From the NCBI GenBank assembly GCA_963712165.1, contig CAVQGY010000003.1, forward strand, positions 186,001-250,000: a stretch of DNA of 64,000 nucleotides, written 5' to 3'. Origin of the DNA: B10-G9 sp963712165 (GTDB lineage: Bacteria; Chloroflexota; Anaerolineae; Anaerolineales; UBA11858). Under the pieces are notes generated by a model. It was not told the DNA's origin. It worked only from the letters and a program-made list of their open reading frames with translations, and did no database searches. Below are positions 16,646 through 25,699 of this stretch, piece by piece. How positions within the stretch are numbered: the first letter of the stretch is position 1; the number at the start of each line of letters is the position of its first letter. A program made the translations under genes and the position numbers.

Positions 16646-17482
16646 ATGACACGGTCGATTTTTATGAAGGTCCTGATTTACACCCTGTTGATCATTGGGG
16701 CTTTTATTTCCCTGGTACCTTTTGTGTACATGATCTCAACATCCCTTAAAACGATAGGAGAGGCTTTGGGAACCCAGTTCTTCCCCAAGGTCCCCCAATG
16801 GAAAAATTATATCGAGGCCTGGGATAGGGCAAACTTCTCAAGGTATTTTTTCAACAGCATGAAGATCACCGGCATTTCCCTGGTTGGCAGTTTGAGCATC
16901 AGCGTTCTGGCTGCCTATGGTTTTGCCCGGATCAAATTTCCAGGGCGGGACCTGATCTTCGGGATCCTGTTAAGTACGATGATGATCCCTGCCATGGTGA
17001 CCATCATCCCCAACTTCTTGACAGTGACCTGGCTGGGCAGGATTGGTTCGCTGAAATGGATCAACAATTGGCCGGCATTAACAGTTCCATTTATGGGAAG
17101 TGTCTTTAATATTTTCCTGCTGAGGCAGTTCTTTGCCCAGATCCCGGATGAGCTCTTTGATGCTGCCCGGATCGATGGCTCTGGGCATATGAGATTCTTG
17201 CTCCAGGTGGTGCTTCCCCTCTCCAAGGCACCCCTGATGGTGATCCTGGTGCTGACCTTTATGGGATCCTGGAATTCGCTGGCCTGGCCCTTGTTGGTGA
17301 CTAACACGCCCGATTGGCGCCCGATCTCTGTGGGATTGATGACCTTTGTCACGGAAGCAGGGCAGGAATTTCACTTAATTATGGCCGGCGCATTCATTAC
17401 AATTATCCCTATCCTGATTATCTATTTCTTTACCCAGAAGCAGTTTACTGAAAGCATCGCTAGGAGTGGTCTCAAAGGATAA
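16646..17482 (+). CDS. carbohydrate ABC transporter permease, MalG type
   Basis: A 278-residue permease with six helices, the normal size for the MalG/UgpE group. The EAA loop reads ELFDAARIDGSGHMRFLLQVVLPLSKAP. The C-terminus QKQFTESIARSGLKG is the family's typical ending (tGavKG-like), which sits in the complex at the ATPase side. It pairs with the upstream MalF-type protein and the downstream binding lipoprotein. Start ATG at 16646 follows GAAGAATAAGGATTC. The sugar is not identifiable. Confidence 0.92.
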   Translation: MTRSIFMKVLIYTLLIIGAFISLVPFVYMISTSLKTIGEALGTQFFPKVPQWKNYIEAWDRANFSRYFFNSMKITGISLVGSLSISVLAAYGFARIKFPGRDLIFGILLSTMMIPAMVTIIPNFLTVTWLGRIGSLKWINNWPALTVPFMGSVFNIFLLRQFFAQIPDELFDAARIDGSGHMRFLLQVVLPLSKAPLMVILVLTFMGSWNSLAWPLLVTNTPDWRPISVGLMTFVTEAGQEFHLIMAGAFITIIPILIIYFFTQKQFTESIARSGLKG

Positions 17483-17577
17483 AATCAAAGCCCCATTCCC
17501 GAAAAAAGGAGGAGGTGGTGCCGCTCAAAGAACAAAATCTGTTTTAGTTTGTCCAGACAATTATCTGAGGAGAAAAA

Positions 17578-18978
17578 ATGCCTAAAAAACTAGTTACAAT
17601 CTTGCTTGCATCTCTACTGATTTTTTCACTGGTCCTGGCAGCCTGCGCGCCCGAAGTTGTGGAAGAACCAGAAGTAGAAGAACCGGAGGTGGAAGAACCT
17701 GAGGTAGAAGAACCTGAGGTGGAAGAACCCATGATGGACCTCAGCGGAACCACGATCTCTTTCTGGCATGTGTGGGGGGAAGGGGATGACCTGGGTGAAA
17801 TCGTCGCGGCTATGGTCGCGGAATTCAATGCTACCAATGAGTGGGGCATCACCGTTGAAGATTTTGACCAGGAAGATTACAGTCCACTGGAAGATAAAGT
17901 CAATGCCGGCATTCAATCCGGTGACCTTCCGAATATCGTTCAGGCCTACACCAGTGCGATCAATAACTGGAGACAGGTAGATATGGTTGTGGATCTGGAA
18001 CCCTATGTTTATGATGAGACTTATGGTTTGTCCGATGAAGAGCTGGCGGACATCTATCCTCCGGTCCTCGAATTGGGAGTAAATGGGGAAGGTGAGCGTT
18101 TGGCATGGCCATTAAGCCAGTCTGCCAATGCTTTGGTTTACAATCATACCTGGGCTCAGGAGCTGGGATTTGATGCCCCTCCGACCAATACAGCTGAGCT
18201 GAAAGAACAGCTGTGTGCTGCAGCGGAAGCAAACCTGACCGATGATAATCCTGACAATGACGGCGGTACCGGTCTGGTCTGGTATCCCAATATCCAAAAC
18301 TTGCTGGGCTTCATCCATGCCTTTGGCGGAGATCTCCTGAATGACGAGGGCACTGCCTACGAGTTCAACACACCTGAAACCGTAGCGGCAGCTATGTATG
18401 TCAACGAGCTGCGCGACGCTGGCTGCACCTTTGAAACAGAGGGTTATCCCAACCCGGAGCAGGCCAATCGTTTGGCTTTGATGACAATCAGCTCAACCAA
18501 CGGCCTCAAGTATTACGGCTATGCCTATGCTGACGGGGCATTTCCGGATGATGAATGGGGTTTTCTGCCCTTTGTTGGTCCAGATGGTGGTTTAGGTACA
18601 GATAACTATACCCAGATGGTGGGTGTTCTTAAATCCACCCCGGAACAGGAACTGGCCTCCTGGCTGTTCATCAAGTTCTTGACCTCGGCAGAGAATCAGG
18701 CTACCTATATCCAGGCTAGCGGCTACCTGCCGACGCATATCTCAACCGAAGAAATGCTAGTGGATTACTTTGCCTCTATACCTCAGTATGAGTCCACGAT
18801 TGCAGTTGCTAAACTGGGCCAAGCTGAACCAGAGACATTCCCGGCCTGGTATTCCGTACGGCGCGCAGTGTCTGACGCAGCCGCCCAGCTTTATGCTGCC
18901 ACATCTGAAGAAGAAGTGATCGCGATCCTGGCGGAACTGGATATCACCGCCGCAGAACTGGTAGCTGAAATTCAGTAA
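17578..18978 (+). CDS. extracellular sugar-binding lipoprotein of the ABC importer
   Basis: A 466-residue solute-binding protein of the family 1 (MalE/UgpB) type, attached to the outer face by a lipid. The signal peptide ends with LVLAAC. It is followed by an acidic linker made of four tandem EVEEP pentapeptides (nucleotides 17671-17730 are 15-base direct repeats), then the binding domain beginning TISFWHVWGEGD and ending near residue 460. NGLKYYGYAYADG, ELASWLFIKFLTSAENQ and SGYLPTH are family-typical. RBS TGAGGAGAAAA precedes the ATG. It completes the permease-permease-binder operon and is followed by a strong terminator. The substrate is not readable. Confidence 0.9.
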   Translation: MPKKLVTILLASLLIFSLVLAACAPEVVEEPEVEEPEVEEPEVEEPEVEEPMMDLSGTTISFWHVWGEGDDLGEIVAAMVAEFNATNEWGITVEDFDQEDYSPLEDKVNAGIQSGDLPNIVQAYTSAINNWRQVDMVVDLEPYVYDETYGLSDEELADIYPPVLELGVNGEGERLAWPLSQSANALVYNHTWAQELGFDAPPTNTAELKEQLCAAAEANLTDDNPDNDGGTGLVWYPNIQNLLGFIHAFGGDLLNDEGTAYEFNTPETVAAAMYVNELRDAGCTFETEGYPNPEQANRLALMTISSTNGLKYYGYAYADGAFPDDEWGFLPFVGPDGGLGTDNYTQMVGVLKSTPEQELASWLFIKFLTSAENQATYIQASGYLPTHISTEEMLVDYFASIPQYESTIAVAKLGQAEPETFPAWYSVRRAVSDAAAQLYAATSEEEVIAILAELDITAAELVAEIQ

Positions 18979-19001
18979 GAACAGATTCCAATAGTACAAA
19001 A

Positions 19002-19033
19002 ACTCCTGCTGGATAACCAGCAGGAGTTTTTTT
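19002..19033. terminator. bidirectional intrinsic terminator after the ABC importer
   Basis: Perfect 11-base stem ACTCCTGCTGG / CCAGCAGGAGT with loop ATAA and a seven-T run on the plus strand. On the minus strand the stem is followed by five T's, so it can also end the convergent nuclease transcript. Confidence 0.9.
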
Positions 19034-19042
19034 ATTCAACAC

Positions 19043-19081
19043 AGCAGGAAGCAGGATCCTGCCAGGATCCTGCTTCCTGCT
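19043..19081. repeat. 39-base perfect inverted repeat
   Basis: AGCAGGAAGCAGGATCCT (19043-19060) is repeated in perfect inverted form at 19064-19081 around a three-base centre. It contains two copies of the self-complementary CAGGATCCTG. It has no T-run, and lies 10 bases after the terminator in the convergent gap. It could be a cruciform, a mobile REP-like unit or a second transcription barrier. Confidence 0.8.
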
Positions 19082-19097
19082 CCATACTACTTGATCG

Positions 19098-22000
19098 TCA
19101 CGGCAGTATAAAGGTTGCGATCACCGGGTCGTGATCCGACTTGTGAATCAGGCTAATGTCTGATGAGTACGGCAGGGAGAAATCCGCATTACTGTGCAGC
19201 ACATCAAAAGATACCAAAAGATCCAGAAGTGGGGGATTTACCAGGATATGGTCCAGTACCTGGGAATTGCCCTCATAGATATAGGTGTACCGTTCACCTG
19301 GATTCAGGGTGTCAAAGAGGTTGGATAAACCACTGTCTTCCAGGGTCCGGATTGGAAGGGAGCCGTAATAGGAATTCAGATCTCCTATCACTGCCAGCAG
19401 GGCTTCCGGGTTCTCTTCCAGCAGTTCATTGGCGATTTCCACATTCCAGGCTGATTGAGCGTTCCGACGAGGCTCAGTGGCCTCCTCACCTCCGCTCATG
19501 CTCGTGAAGTGGTTGTTAAGGATATAAATGACATTGTCCCGATTCTCAGCTGTGATCTTGATCATCAAGGGTGGTCGACTGGTGATATTGCCAGGGGAAG
19601 GGTATTGTGCCTGATCCAGCACGACTGCCCGATCTCCTCGCACAAGGTAGCCAACATCGATGCCCCGGCTGTCGGTTCCTTCGATAAGAATTGCCTGATA
19701 CTTGAACTCAGCCAGGATCGTCTCTTGGGCGATATCTTCCAGAATCTCCAAATTCTCGACCTCCTGAAAGCCGATCACTGTTGGGTAACCGGCAGCTTCG
19801 ATCGTCAGGGCAACTTTGGTGATCTGCTGCTTGTATTCACTCACTGTTGGAAGAGGGGGGCTGCTGGGATGGGGAACCACAAAGTCAAATAAGTTCTCCA
19901 CGTTCCAGGACATGATCCGCAGATATCCCTCATCCAGTGGGGGAAAGGTTTCATAGACCCGTTTTCCAGAGCGTACTACGGATTCCTCGGTGTTCTCTAT
20001 TTTGTAATTACCATAGGTATAGGCCAAAGGCCCCCCAACATAACGGATCGAATCACCAACACTCAATGCGTAGGGTAGAGTGTCAGCGCTGTCGTGGGTA
20101 ACAGAGCTGCCATCGTCAATGTGGATCAGGTTTCCATGATCCCGGTCCTGCCAGGAGCGGCTGATCCCATCTGCTTCTAGCGCGACCACGAATTCTCCAT
20201 AACGGGTGGAGGGTCCTACCACTACAGCCCATCCGTTGAGCTCAACCAGGCAGCCTTCCAAACTCTCATAATAGAGGGCACTGGCCAGGTTGTCCCGCGG
20301 AGGATCGAGGGGGATAGGCTCAGGCAGGCTGGTCCTGCCGATCACTTCCACATCGGCTGAGGATTTGATTTCCAGTTCGGTTTGCTGGAAGGATTCCCTT
20401 ACCATGCCGGTCACAGATACCAGGTCACCCAGTGCAATTTCTGGTAGTTTGGGGCCGGTTCGTACGAACAGGCCCGGGGACGTGTCTGGATCATCGTCAG
20501 ATGTCTTTTCCTGGATCCAGAAACCTTCCAGCTCCGGGAAGATCCCGGTCACTACTCCCTCAGTGGTCAGATCGATCAGGGTAAATGGAGAACGGGCTCC
20601 AGGTCCTTGAACGGCCCAGATCGGTACAGAATCGCCCGCAAAGGTATAGCCAGTCTGGCCGTTGGATGCCGTTGTCCAGGCGGATGAAATTACCAGGTAA
20701 TCATCAAATGTTATAAATTCAACATCATCAGCTATCTGGGCGCTGAAGGTATAGGTGACCACTTCTGCGCCTTCCAGAACACTTCTATCCCAGATGACCC
20801 TGCTTCCCGTAAATCTGCCCTGATCAAGGACTTCAAGGATCTCGAGCTGAGGATCCACCCAGGCGGAGACCACCAGGTTCTTATCAGGTTCAGGAGAATG
20901 GTTGATCACGGTGTAAGCCACTTCGAATGGCTCTCCCGGGATTGCTGTTGTAGGGGGGTAGACCTGAACGGCGAGGCCGGGTTCAAAGATTCGAACCAGA
21001 TCGCTTTGAAGGCGGGGGTAGAGCCTCAGGTTGCCATCCAGAACTTCCATAATCCCGATCATCCGGTACTGTTGGTCAGTTTGGATTTCTTCGATGGTGA
21101 TCCCGGTTTCTTTGTCGACATAGAGATTAACCAAATTGCCCAGTTCATCAAAGAGGTCGATTTCATAGCTGTAGTTGAATTCCTCTATGCGGGCAACCCT
21201 GCCTTCGACAGATATCAGATGACCAGGATAGTCATCCGGGAAGGCATTGATTTCAGCAATCTGGGCCTCAGCAGGGGATTTCAAGCTGTCCTCACTTCCG
21301 ACTTCAAGAATTTCCACAAAATCCTCAGAAGAGGGAACCAGCTCAATCGTATCACGGTATAGCGTGATCTTGCCCCGTACCCGTACCTTGGAGCCCAGTG
21401 GAACAACCAGTGAGTTGCCTGCCCCGGCGACATAAACCTGTACTCCGGCGCTCTCATCTTCTATATAGAATTTTGCACCACTGCCGGCGTAGAATCCTCC
21501 CACATACATGGTGCTTATCCCCTCAACGACGACCTCCTGATCGATCAGCTCCCGGACTGTCGCGATGGGGATAGCTCCACCGCCGATCTCTCCGTAAACT
21601 GGCCCCGTAAATGCCGGAAAAGGCCAGCTTTCCGATTCAATATAAACGTTATGGAGAGCGTAGTCGCTGAAAGTGAGTTCACCCTCAAGGGGAATTGTCC
21701 CCTGGTAGGTTTCACCATTAGCGAGAGTGGGAATCGTGGCGAAGAGTGAATTCCCATCCATCTGATACCCGGAAGATCCTTCCTGCAGATAGATGGTTGG
21801 GGGGAGAGGAAGGAACAACAAGGGCGCTTCCAATTCGACGCCCGTTTGATTGATAATTTCATATTCGACATTGAACTGCTCACCAGGTTTGACCAGCAGC
21901 GGGAAGTCAAATGAAAACACCAGGCTGCCCCCTTCTGGGTGGAGTATTGGGCTTCCAGTATTTTGAAGCTCAGGTGAATTATTCAGAGTGAAGTCTTCCA

Positions 22001-22550
22001 GATTACTATCAGTATCCAGGGGAATGCTTGATTCAGGTTCTTGGACCCGGATCAAGGAGACTCCAGGTGTCATTGGCGGAGCAGGAATCCCTTCTGCCAG
22101 GATCTCTGGACCCGATCCCCAACATAATTGGTCTTCCACCTGGTCGCCCTTGCGCAATGAAAGGGCACCCCGGCTGGGCACCAGTGACTGGCTCATTACC
22201 AGGTCAGGCAATACTGCAAATTCTTGGTCTGCCTGACCCAGGGCATAATACCCAAGGGGAGGGATAAGGGTGATCTCATCCCAGTGTTTGATGAGGATCT
22301 CTTCTCCTCCCTCTTTGAGTTGATACCAGAGTGTGTACCCTTCCAGATTGGCTATTTCAGTTCCAGTGTTGATCAACTCAATATAATCAACTTGATTGTT
22401 CCCATCATCACCGGTATAAACTTCATTGATCAGGACCTTCACAGGGCGTTCATCCAGGATCAGAGCCTCAGCGGGAGTTTCTGTGGGTTGGGAGCAGCTG
22501 GTGAGTATACCCAAACTTAAGATCAATGTAGTTAGCAGTTTTTTATTCAT
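19098..22550 (-). CDS. large secreted lipoprotein with lamin-tail, OB-fold and endonuclease/exonuclease/phosphatase domains
   Basis: A 1150-residue lipoprotein. The signal peptide ends in a lipobox at Cys19 (ILTSC). In order: a lamin-tail domain (about 38-150; INEVYTGDDGNNQVDYIELIN, LEGYTLWYQL), a beta-sandwich region, OB-fold nucleic-acid-binding modules (about 325-510; VVVEGISTMYVGG, FYIEDESAGVQVYV), a DUF11-like adhesion-type repeat (about 510-610), another OB module (about 640-760) and a C-terminal EEP phosphohydrolase domain (about 870-1150). The EEP motifs are SWNVENLFD, FQEVEN, NNHFTSM, GDLNS and SDHDPV. This is a YhcR/ExeM-like extracellular nuclease architecture, probably for scavenging nucleic acids. 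It stands alone in its transcription unit. Confidence 0.88.
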   Translation of the reverse strand: MNKKLLTTLILSLGILTSCSQPTETPAEALILDERPVKVLINEVYTGDDGNNQVDYIELINTGTEIANLEGYTLWYQLKEGGEEILIKHWDEITLIPPLGYYALGQADQEFAVLPDLVMSQSLVPSRGALSLRKGDQVEDQLCWGSGPEILAEGIPAPPMTPGVSLIRVQEPESSIPLDTDSNLEDFTLNNSPELQNTGSPILHPEGGSLVFSFDFPLLVKPGEQFNVEYEIINQTGVELEAPLLFLPLPPTIYLQEGSSGYQMDGNSLFATIPTLANGETYQGTIPLEGELTFSDYALHNVYIESESWPFPAFTGPVYGEIGGGAIPIATVRELIDQEVVVEGISTMYVGGFYAGSGAKFYIEDESAGVQVYVAGAGNSLVVPLGSKVRVRGKITLYRDTIELVPSSEDFVEILEVGSEDSLKSPAEAQIAEINAFPDDYPGHLISVEGRVARIEEFNYSYEIDLFDELGNLVNLYVDKETGITIEEIQTDQQYRMIGIMEVLDGNLRLYPRLQSDLVRIFEPGLAVQVYPPTTAIPGEPFEVAYTVINHSPEPDKNLVVSAWVDPQLEILEVLDQGRFTGSRVIWDRSVLEGAEVVTYTFSAQIADDVEFITFDDYLVISSAWTTASNGQTGYTFAGDSVPIWAVQGPGARSPFTLIDLTTEGVVTGIFPELEGFWIQEKTSDDDPDTSPGLFVRTGPKLPEIALGDLVSVTGMVRESFQQTELEIKSSADVEVIGRTSLPEPIPLDPPRDNLASALYYESLEGCLVELNGWAVVVGPSTRYGEFVVALEADGISRSWQDRDHGNLIHIDDGSSVTHDSADTLPYALSVGDSIRYVGGPLAYTYGNYKIENTEESVVRSGKRVYETFPPLDEGYLRIMSWNVENLFDFVVPHPSSPPLPTVSEYKQQITKVALTIEAAGYPTVIGFQEVENLEILEDIAQETILAEFKYQAILIEGTDSRGIDVGYLVRGDRAVVLDQAQYPSPGNITSRPPLMIKITAENRDNVIYILNNHFTSMSGGEEATEPRRNAQSAWNVEIANELLEENPEALLAVIGDLNSYYGSLPIRTLEDSGLSNLFDTLNPGERYTYIYEGNSQVLDHILVNPPLLDLLVSFDVLHSNADFSLPYSSDISLIHKSDHDPVIATFILP

Positions 22551-22773
22551 AGATTACTCTCTAATTCTTCTTCTGATATCAATCTAGTAGGATGACCTGA
22601 TTGTACCTTCTCCTAAACAGAAAAATCAATGACGAGTTCAATCAGGTGGTTGAAGAACTATGATGGGCAGCGGAAATCTTCCAGTATTGATATTGATTGG
22701 CCTTAAATTCCGTGACCAGGGTCGGGGACATGCTAAAATAAAGATGGGAAGATAATACGCAGGGAGGCCAGTA

Positions 22774-23577
22774 ATGTTGGTTCTGATCCGGGGAGGGGGA
22801 GACCTGGCCAGTGGAGTGGCTGTCAGGCTGCACAGGTCGGGATTCCAGGTTGTGATCACCGAACATGCACACCCTATAGTTTACAGGCGATCAGTAGCAT
22901 TCGCCGAAGCTGTGTATAAAGGAAGGGTAGAGGTTGAGGGGATTTGCGCGGAGCTGCTTTTTGATCCAGATGCGCTTAAATCAGCACTGAGATCGGGGAT
23001 CATACCTGTCCTGGTTGATCCAGATCTGGACTGTCTGGAAGCCATACAGCCGGAAATCATCGTCGATGCTCGTATGCGGAAAGAACCTCCCGGGCGCGGT
23101 AAAGAGCTGGCAACTTTAGTGATCGGGCTCGGCTCTGGTTTTGTTGCAGACGATAATTGTCATGCAGTCGTAGAGACCAATCGCGAGTATGATTTGGGAA
23201 GAGTTATTTGGTCCGGTGCCCCTAAATTGGATCCAGATGGAACCGGTGAGATCAAAGGGATCGAAGCTGAGCGGATCCTGCGTGCACCTGCTGATGGGGA
23301 ACTGGTCTCTGGTGGGACAATCGGTGATAGAGTCAAGAAAGGTGAGGTGGTCGCCCTGGTGAGTGGTCAAGCAGTGTTGGCGCCTATTAATGGAGTGCTG
23401 AGAGGTTTACTCAGGCCGGGAACACTTGTTGCAGGTGGTATGAAGATAGGTGATGTGGATCCCCGCGATAACCCGGATCTTGTTAATTGGATTTCAGATA
23501 GGTCCAGGGCAATAGGTGGAGGTGTGCTCGAAGCCATCCTTTCCTGTCCTGATTTGAGGTCTGGTTTATGGATCTAG
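22774..23577 (+). CDS. yqeB: selenium-dependent molybdenum hydroxylase maturation protein YqeB (EF2563 family)
   Basis: A 267-residue cytoplasmic protein of the EF2563/YqeB family, found with selenium-dependent molybdenum hydroxylases and presumed to help form or insert the labile selenium of their cofactor. The N-terminal Rossmann motif IRGGGDLASGVAVRL and the following HAHPIVYRRSVAFAEAVY segment are diagnostic. The second half contains a barrel-sandwich segment (ADGELVSGGTIGDRVKKGEVVALVSGQ) of biotinyl-lipoyl type. It overlaps the next gene by 10 bases, so translation is coupled. No molybdenum hydroxylase gene is in the window; the enzyme is expected elsewhere in the genome. Confidence 0.9.
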   Translation: MLVLIRGGGDLASGVAVRLHRSGFQVVITEHAHPIVYRRSVAFAEAVYKGRVEVEGICAELLFDPDALKSALRSGIIPVLVDPDLDCLEAIQPEIIVDARMRKEPPGRGKELATLVIGLGSGFVADDNCHAVVETNREYDLGRVIWSGAPKLDPDGTGEIKGIEAERILRAPADGELVSGGTIGDRVKKGEVVALVSGQAVLAPINGVLRGLLRPGTLVAGGMKIGDVDPRDNPDLVNWISDRSRAIGGGVLEAILSCPDLRSGLWI

Positions 23578-24893
23578 ATCATCGATTCCGTTTCAACAAT
23601 AAAGCAAAAATAGCGCTGGTGGGCGCGGGTGGGAAGACCACTTTGATGTTTCAGCTCGCTCGCGATTTTGGCAGCAGGGTGATCTGTACAACATCCACTC
23701 ATCTGGCAATAGACCAGCTTGGTGCGGCAGATCAGCATCTGATCATCACTGACCCAACTGAACTGCCAGGGTCAATTGAACAGGACTCGGGCAATATCTT
23801 TCTTTTTACTGGTCCTCAGGTCGAAACCAATCGGGTAGGCAGTCCTTCTCCAGAAGTTCTCAATGCTTTGGCAGGGTTGGCGGACAGCTGGGATTGCCCA
23901 CTGATCATAGAAGCCGATGGAGCCAGGAAGCTGCCGCTTAAGGCCCCGGCAGACCATGAGCCACCTATACCTGACTTTGTGAATGGGGTCATCACAGTGA
24001 TCGGACTATCAGGATTGGGAAAACCTCTCCGGGATGATTATGTGCATCGTCCGGAACTCTATGCTAAACTGGTCGACCTGTCAATTGGTGAGATCCTGGA
24101 AAGCCACCACCTGGTCAGGGGATTGATATCACCTCAGGGGGGTTTAAAGAATGTGCCTGAGGGGGCCCGGAAGGTATTGTTGATCAACCAGATAGATTGT
24201 TTTCCCAACTGGAAGACTTTCTACGATCAAATGGATATCCTGCTCGATCACTTCCATGCTGTGGGTTTTTCCGTACTTGAGGACCAAATGTTGCTTGAGG
24301 TCCATGAAAATATAGCAGGTGTTGTCCTGGCAGGGGGGGAATCGAGCCGTTTTGGCGAACCTAAGCAGCTGCTGGAATGGTATGGAAAACCCCTGGTCAG
24401 GCATGTCGCCGATTTGGCTATCGAAGGTGGCCTGAATCCGGTAGTAGTAGTCACCGGTGCGGATCATGATCTGGTTTCTGGAGCCTTATCAAATAGCCAG
24501 ATAGAAGTGGCATGTAACCCTGGTTGGGCAAGCGGACAAAGCAGTTCAGTCCGGGCGGGGATAGAAGCTCTTCCTGAAACTGTTGGGGGTGTGGTGTTCA
24601 TGCTTGTGGATCAGCCCCTGATACCGACTGCTTTGATCCAGCGCATTCTCCAGCAGCACCATAGGAATCCAGCAGAGATTATCACCCCTGAAGTTGATGG
24701 TAAACCGGGCAATCCTGTTCTATTCGACAGGCGAGTGTTCGAAGATCTGGCCCATCTGGAAGGAGATGTGGGTGGTCGGGCTTTATTTGATAAATACACT
24801 GTCCGGAGAATCGCCTGGGAGGATAAAAGAACCCAGGAGGATATTGATACGCCTGAGGATTATCAGAGGATCCGTTTCAGGGACGAGACCTGA
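23568..24893 (+). CDS. YqeC-MocA fusion: selenium-dependent hydroxylase accessory plus molybdenum cofactor cytidylyltransferase
   Basis: A 441-residue two-domain protein. The N-terminal part (about 1-235) is YqeC, with a P-loop-like VGAGGKTTLMFQLA, CTTSTHL and the IIEADGARKLPLKAP segment. The C-terminal part (about 245-441) is a MobA/MocA nucleotidyltransferase: VVLAGGESSRFGEPKQLLEW is the nucleotide-binding loop with the catalytic Lys, and VDQPLIP and DIDTPEDY are the later family motifs. MocA makes molybdopterin cytosine dinucleotide, the cofactor form used by xanthine-dehydrogenase-type hydroxylases. YqeC and MocA are separate proteins in many organisms. The overlap with yqeB supports one maturation operon. 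Confidence 0.9.
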   Translation: MDLDHRFRFNNKAKIALVGAGGKTTLMFQLARDFGSRVICTTSTHLAIDQLGAADQHLIITDPTELPGSIEQDSGNIFLFTGPQVETNRVGSPSPEVLNALAGLADSWDCPLIIEADGARKLPLKAPADHEPPIPDFVNGVITVIGLSGLGKPLRDDYVHRPELYAKLVDLSIGEILESHHLVRGLISPQGGLKNVPEGARKVLLINQIDCFPNWKTFYDQMDILLDHFHAVGFSVLEDQMLLEVHENIAGVVLAGGESSRFGEPKQLLEWYGKPLVRHVADLAIEGGLNPVVVVTGADHDLVSGALSNSQIEVACNPGWASGQSSSVRAGIEALPETVGGVVFMLVDQPLIPTALIQRILQQHHRNPAEIITPEVDGKPGNPVLFDRRVFEDLAHLEGDVGGRALFDKYTVRRIAWEDKRTQEDIDTPEDYQRIRFRDET

Positions 24894-25072
24894 GAATCGA
24901 TATTCAAGACAAATGGATCCCATCTATTCCTGTAATCAAAGCCCTGAATTGTTTATAGTACAATTTCAACAGAAACCTTATCGCAAAGAGGATCTACAAT
25001 CTCTCACCAAGACCAAACGGCAAGATGTTTTTTTCCACGTTTCACACACCGAATACATGCATGTGAGTAATT

Positions 25073-25675
25073 ATGGCTGAAGATGTCATCCGAACTTTCA
25101 TAGCGGTTGACCTGCCGTCCAGCGTCCTGGATGCGCTGGATCAGATTTCCGCTCAACTCCAATCCAGGCTCCCTGACACGGCGGTCAGGTGGGTGAATGT
25201 TGAAAAAATGCATTTGACCTTAAAGTTCTTGGGAGATGTGTCCCTAGAGAATATTGGAATGGTAGAACGTATTCTGAAGTCAGAAGCGGCTAAACGGCCG
25301 GTTATGGAAATCGGTATTGGTCGGATTGGCGCTTTTCCAAAAATGCGCCACCCCCGGGTGATTTGGATCGGTGTGGAGGCGCCCAGTGAATTATTTGATC
25401 TCCGCCGGGGTATCGAAGATGGTGTTGCCCGCCTGGGATATAATTATGACAAATATGAATTTACCCCTCACCTGACCCTGGGCAGGATATCACGGAAAGC
25501 CTCTGCGACGGATGTCCGTAATGTAGGAAATGTGCTACATGACTACCATGTAGGTTTTCTGGGTGTGGCAAGGATAGATGCGGTTCATCTTTACAGGAGT
25601 GATCTGCACCCGGATGGTGCGACTTATACGCGCTTGTTCTCAGCGAACCTGACTGACCCGGAGGGAGAGGTCTAA
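25073..25675 (+). CDS. thpR: RNA 2',3'-cyclic phosphodiesterase ThpR (2H family)
   Basis: A 200-residue 2H phosphoesterase. The two catalytic tetrapeptides are HLTLKFLG (about residue 45) and HLTLGRI (about 130), which hydrolyse 2',3'-cyclic phosphate ends of RNA. The start FIAVDLPSSVLDAL and the RWVNVEKMHLTL segment are typical. The length is normal. The ATG at 25073 lacks a strong RBS. The 179-base gap before it holds no recognisable feature. It precedes rsfS by 24 bases and is probably cotranscribed. Confidence 0.9.
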   Translation: MAEDVIRTFIAVDLPSSVLDALDQISAQLQSRLPDTAVRWVNVEKMHLTLKFLGDVSLENIGMVERILKSEAAKRPVMEIGIGRIGAFPKMRHPRVIWIGVEAPSELFDLRRGIEDGVARLGYNYDKYEFTPHLTLGRISRKASATDVRNVGNVLHDYHVGFLGVARIDAVHLYRSDLHPDGATYTRLFSANLTDPEGEV

Positions 25676-25699
25676 TAATTAATAGGAAAGAGGTGAACC

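Noticed and set aside
17505..17550. Strong SD-like sequence (AAGGAGGAGG) before a possible ten-codon leader peptide
   Set aside because: The possible GTG starts touch the SD with no spacing, and the peptide is not characteristic. Probably chance purine richness.
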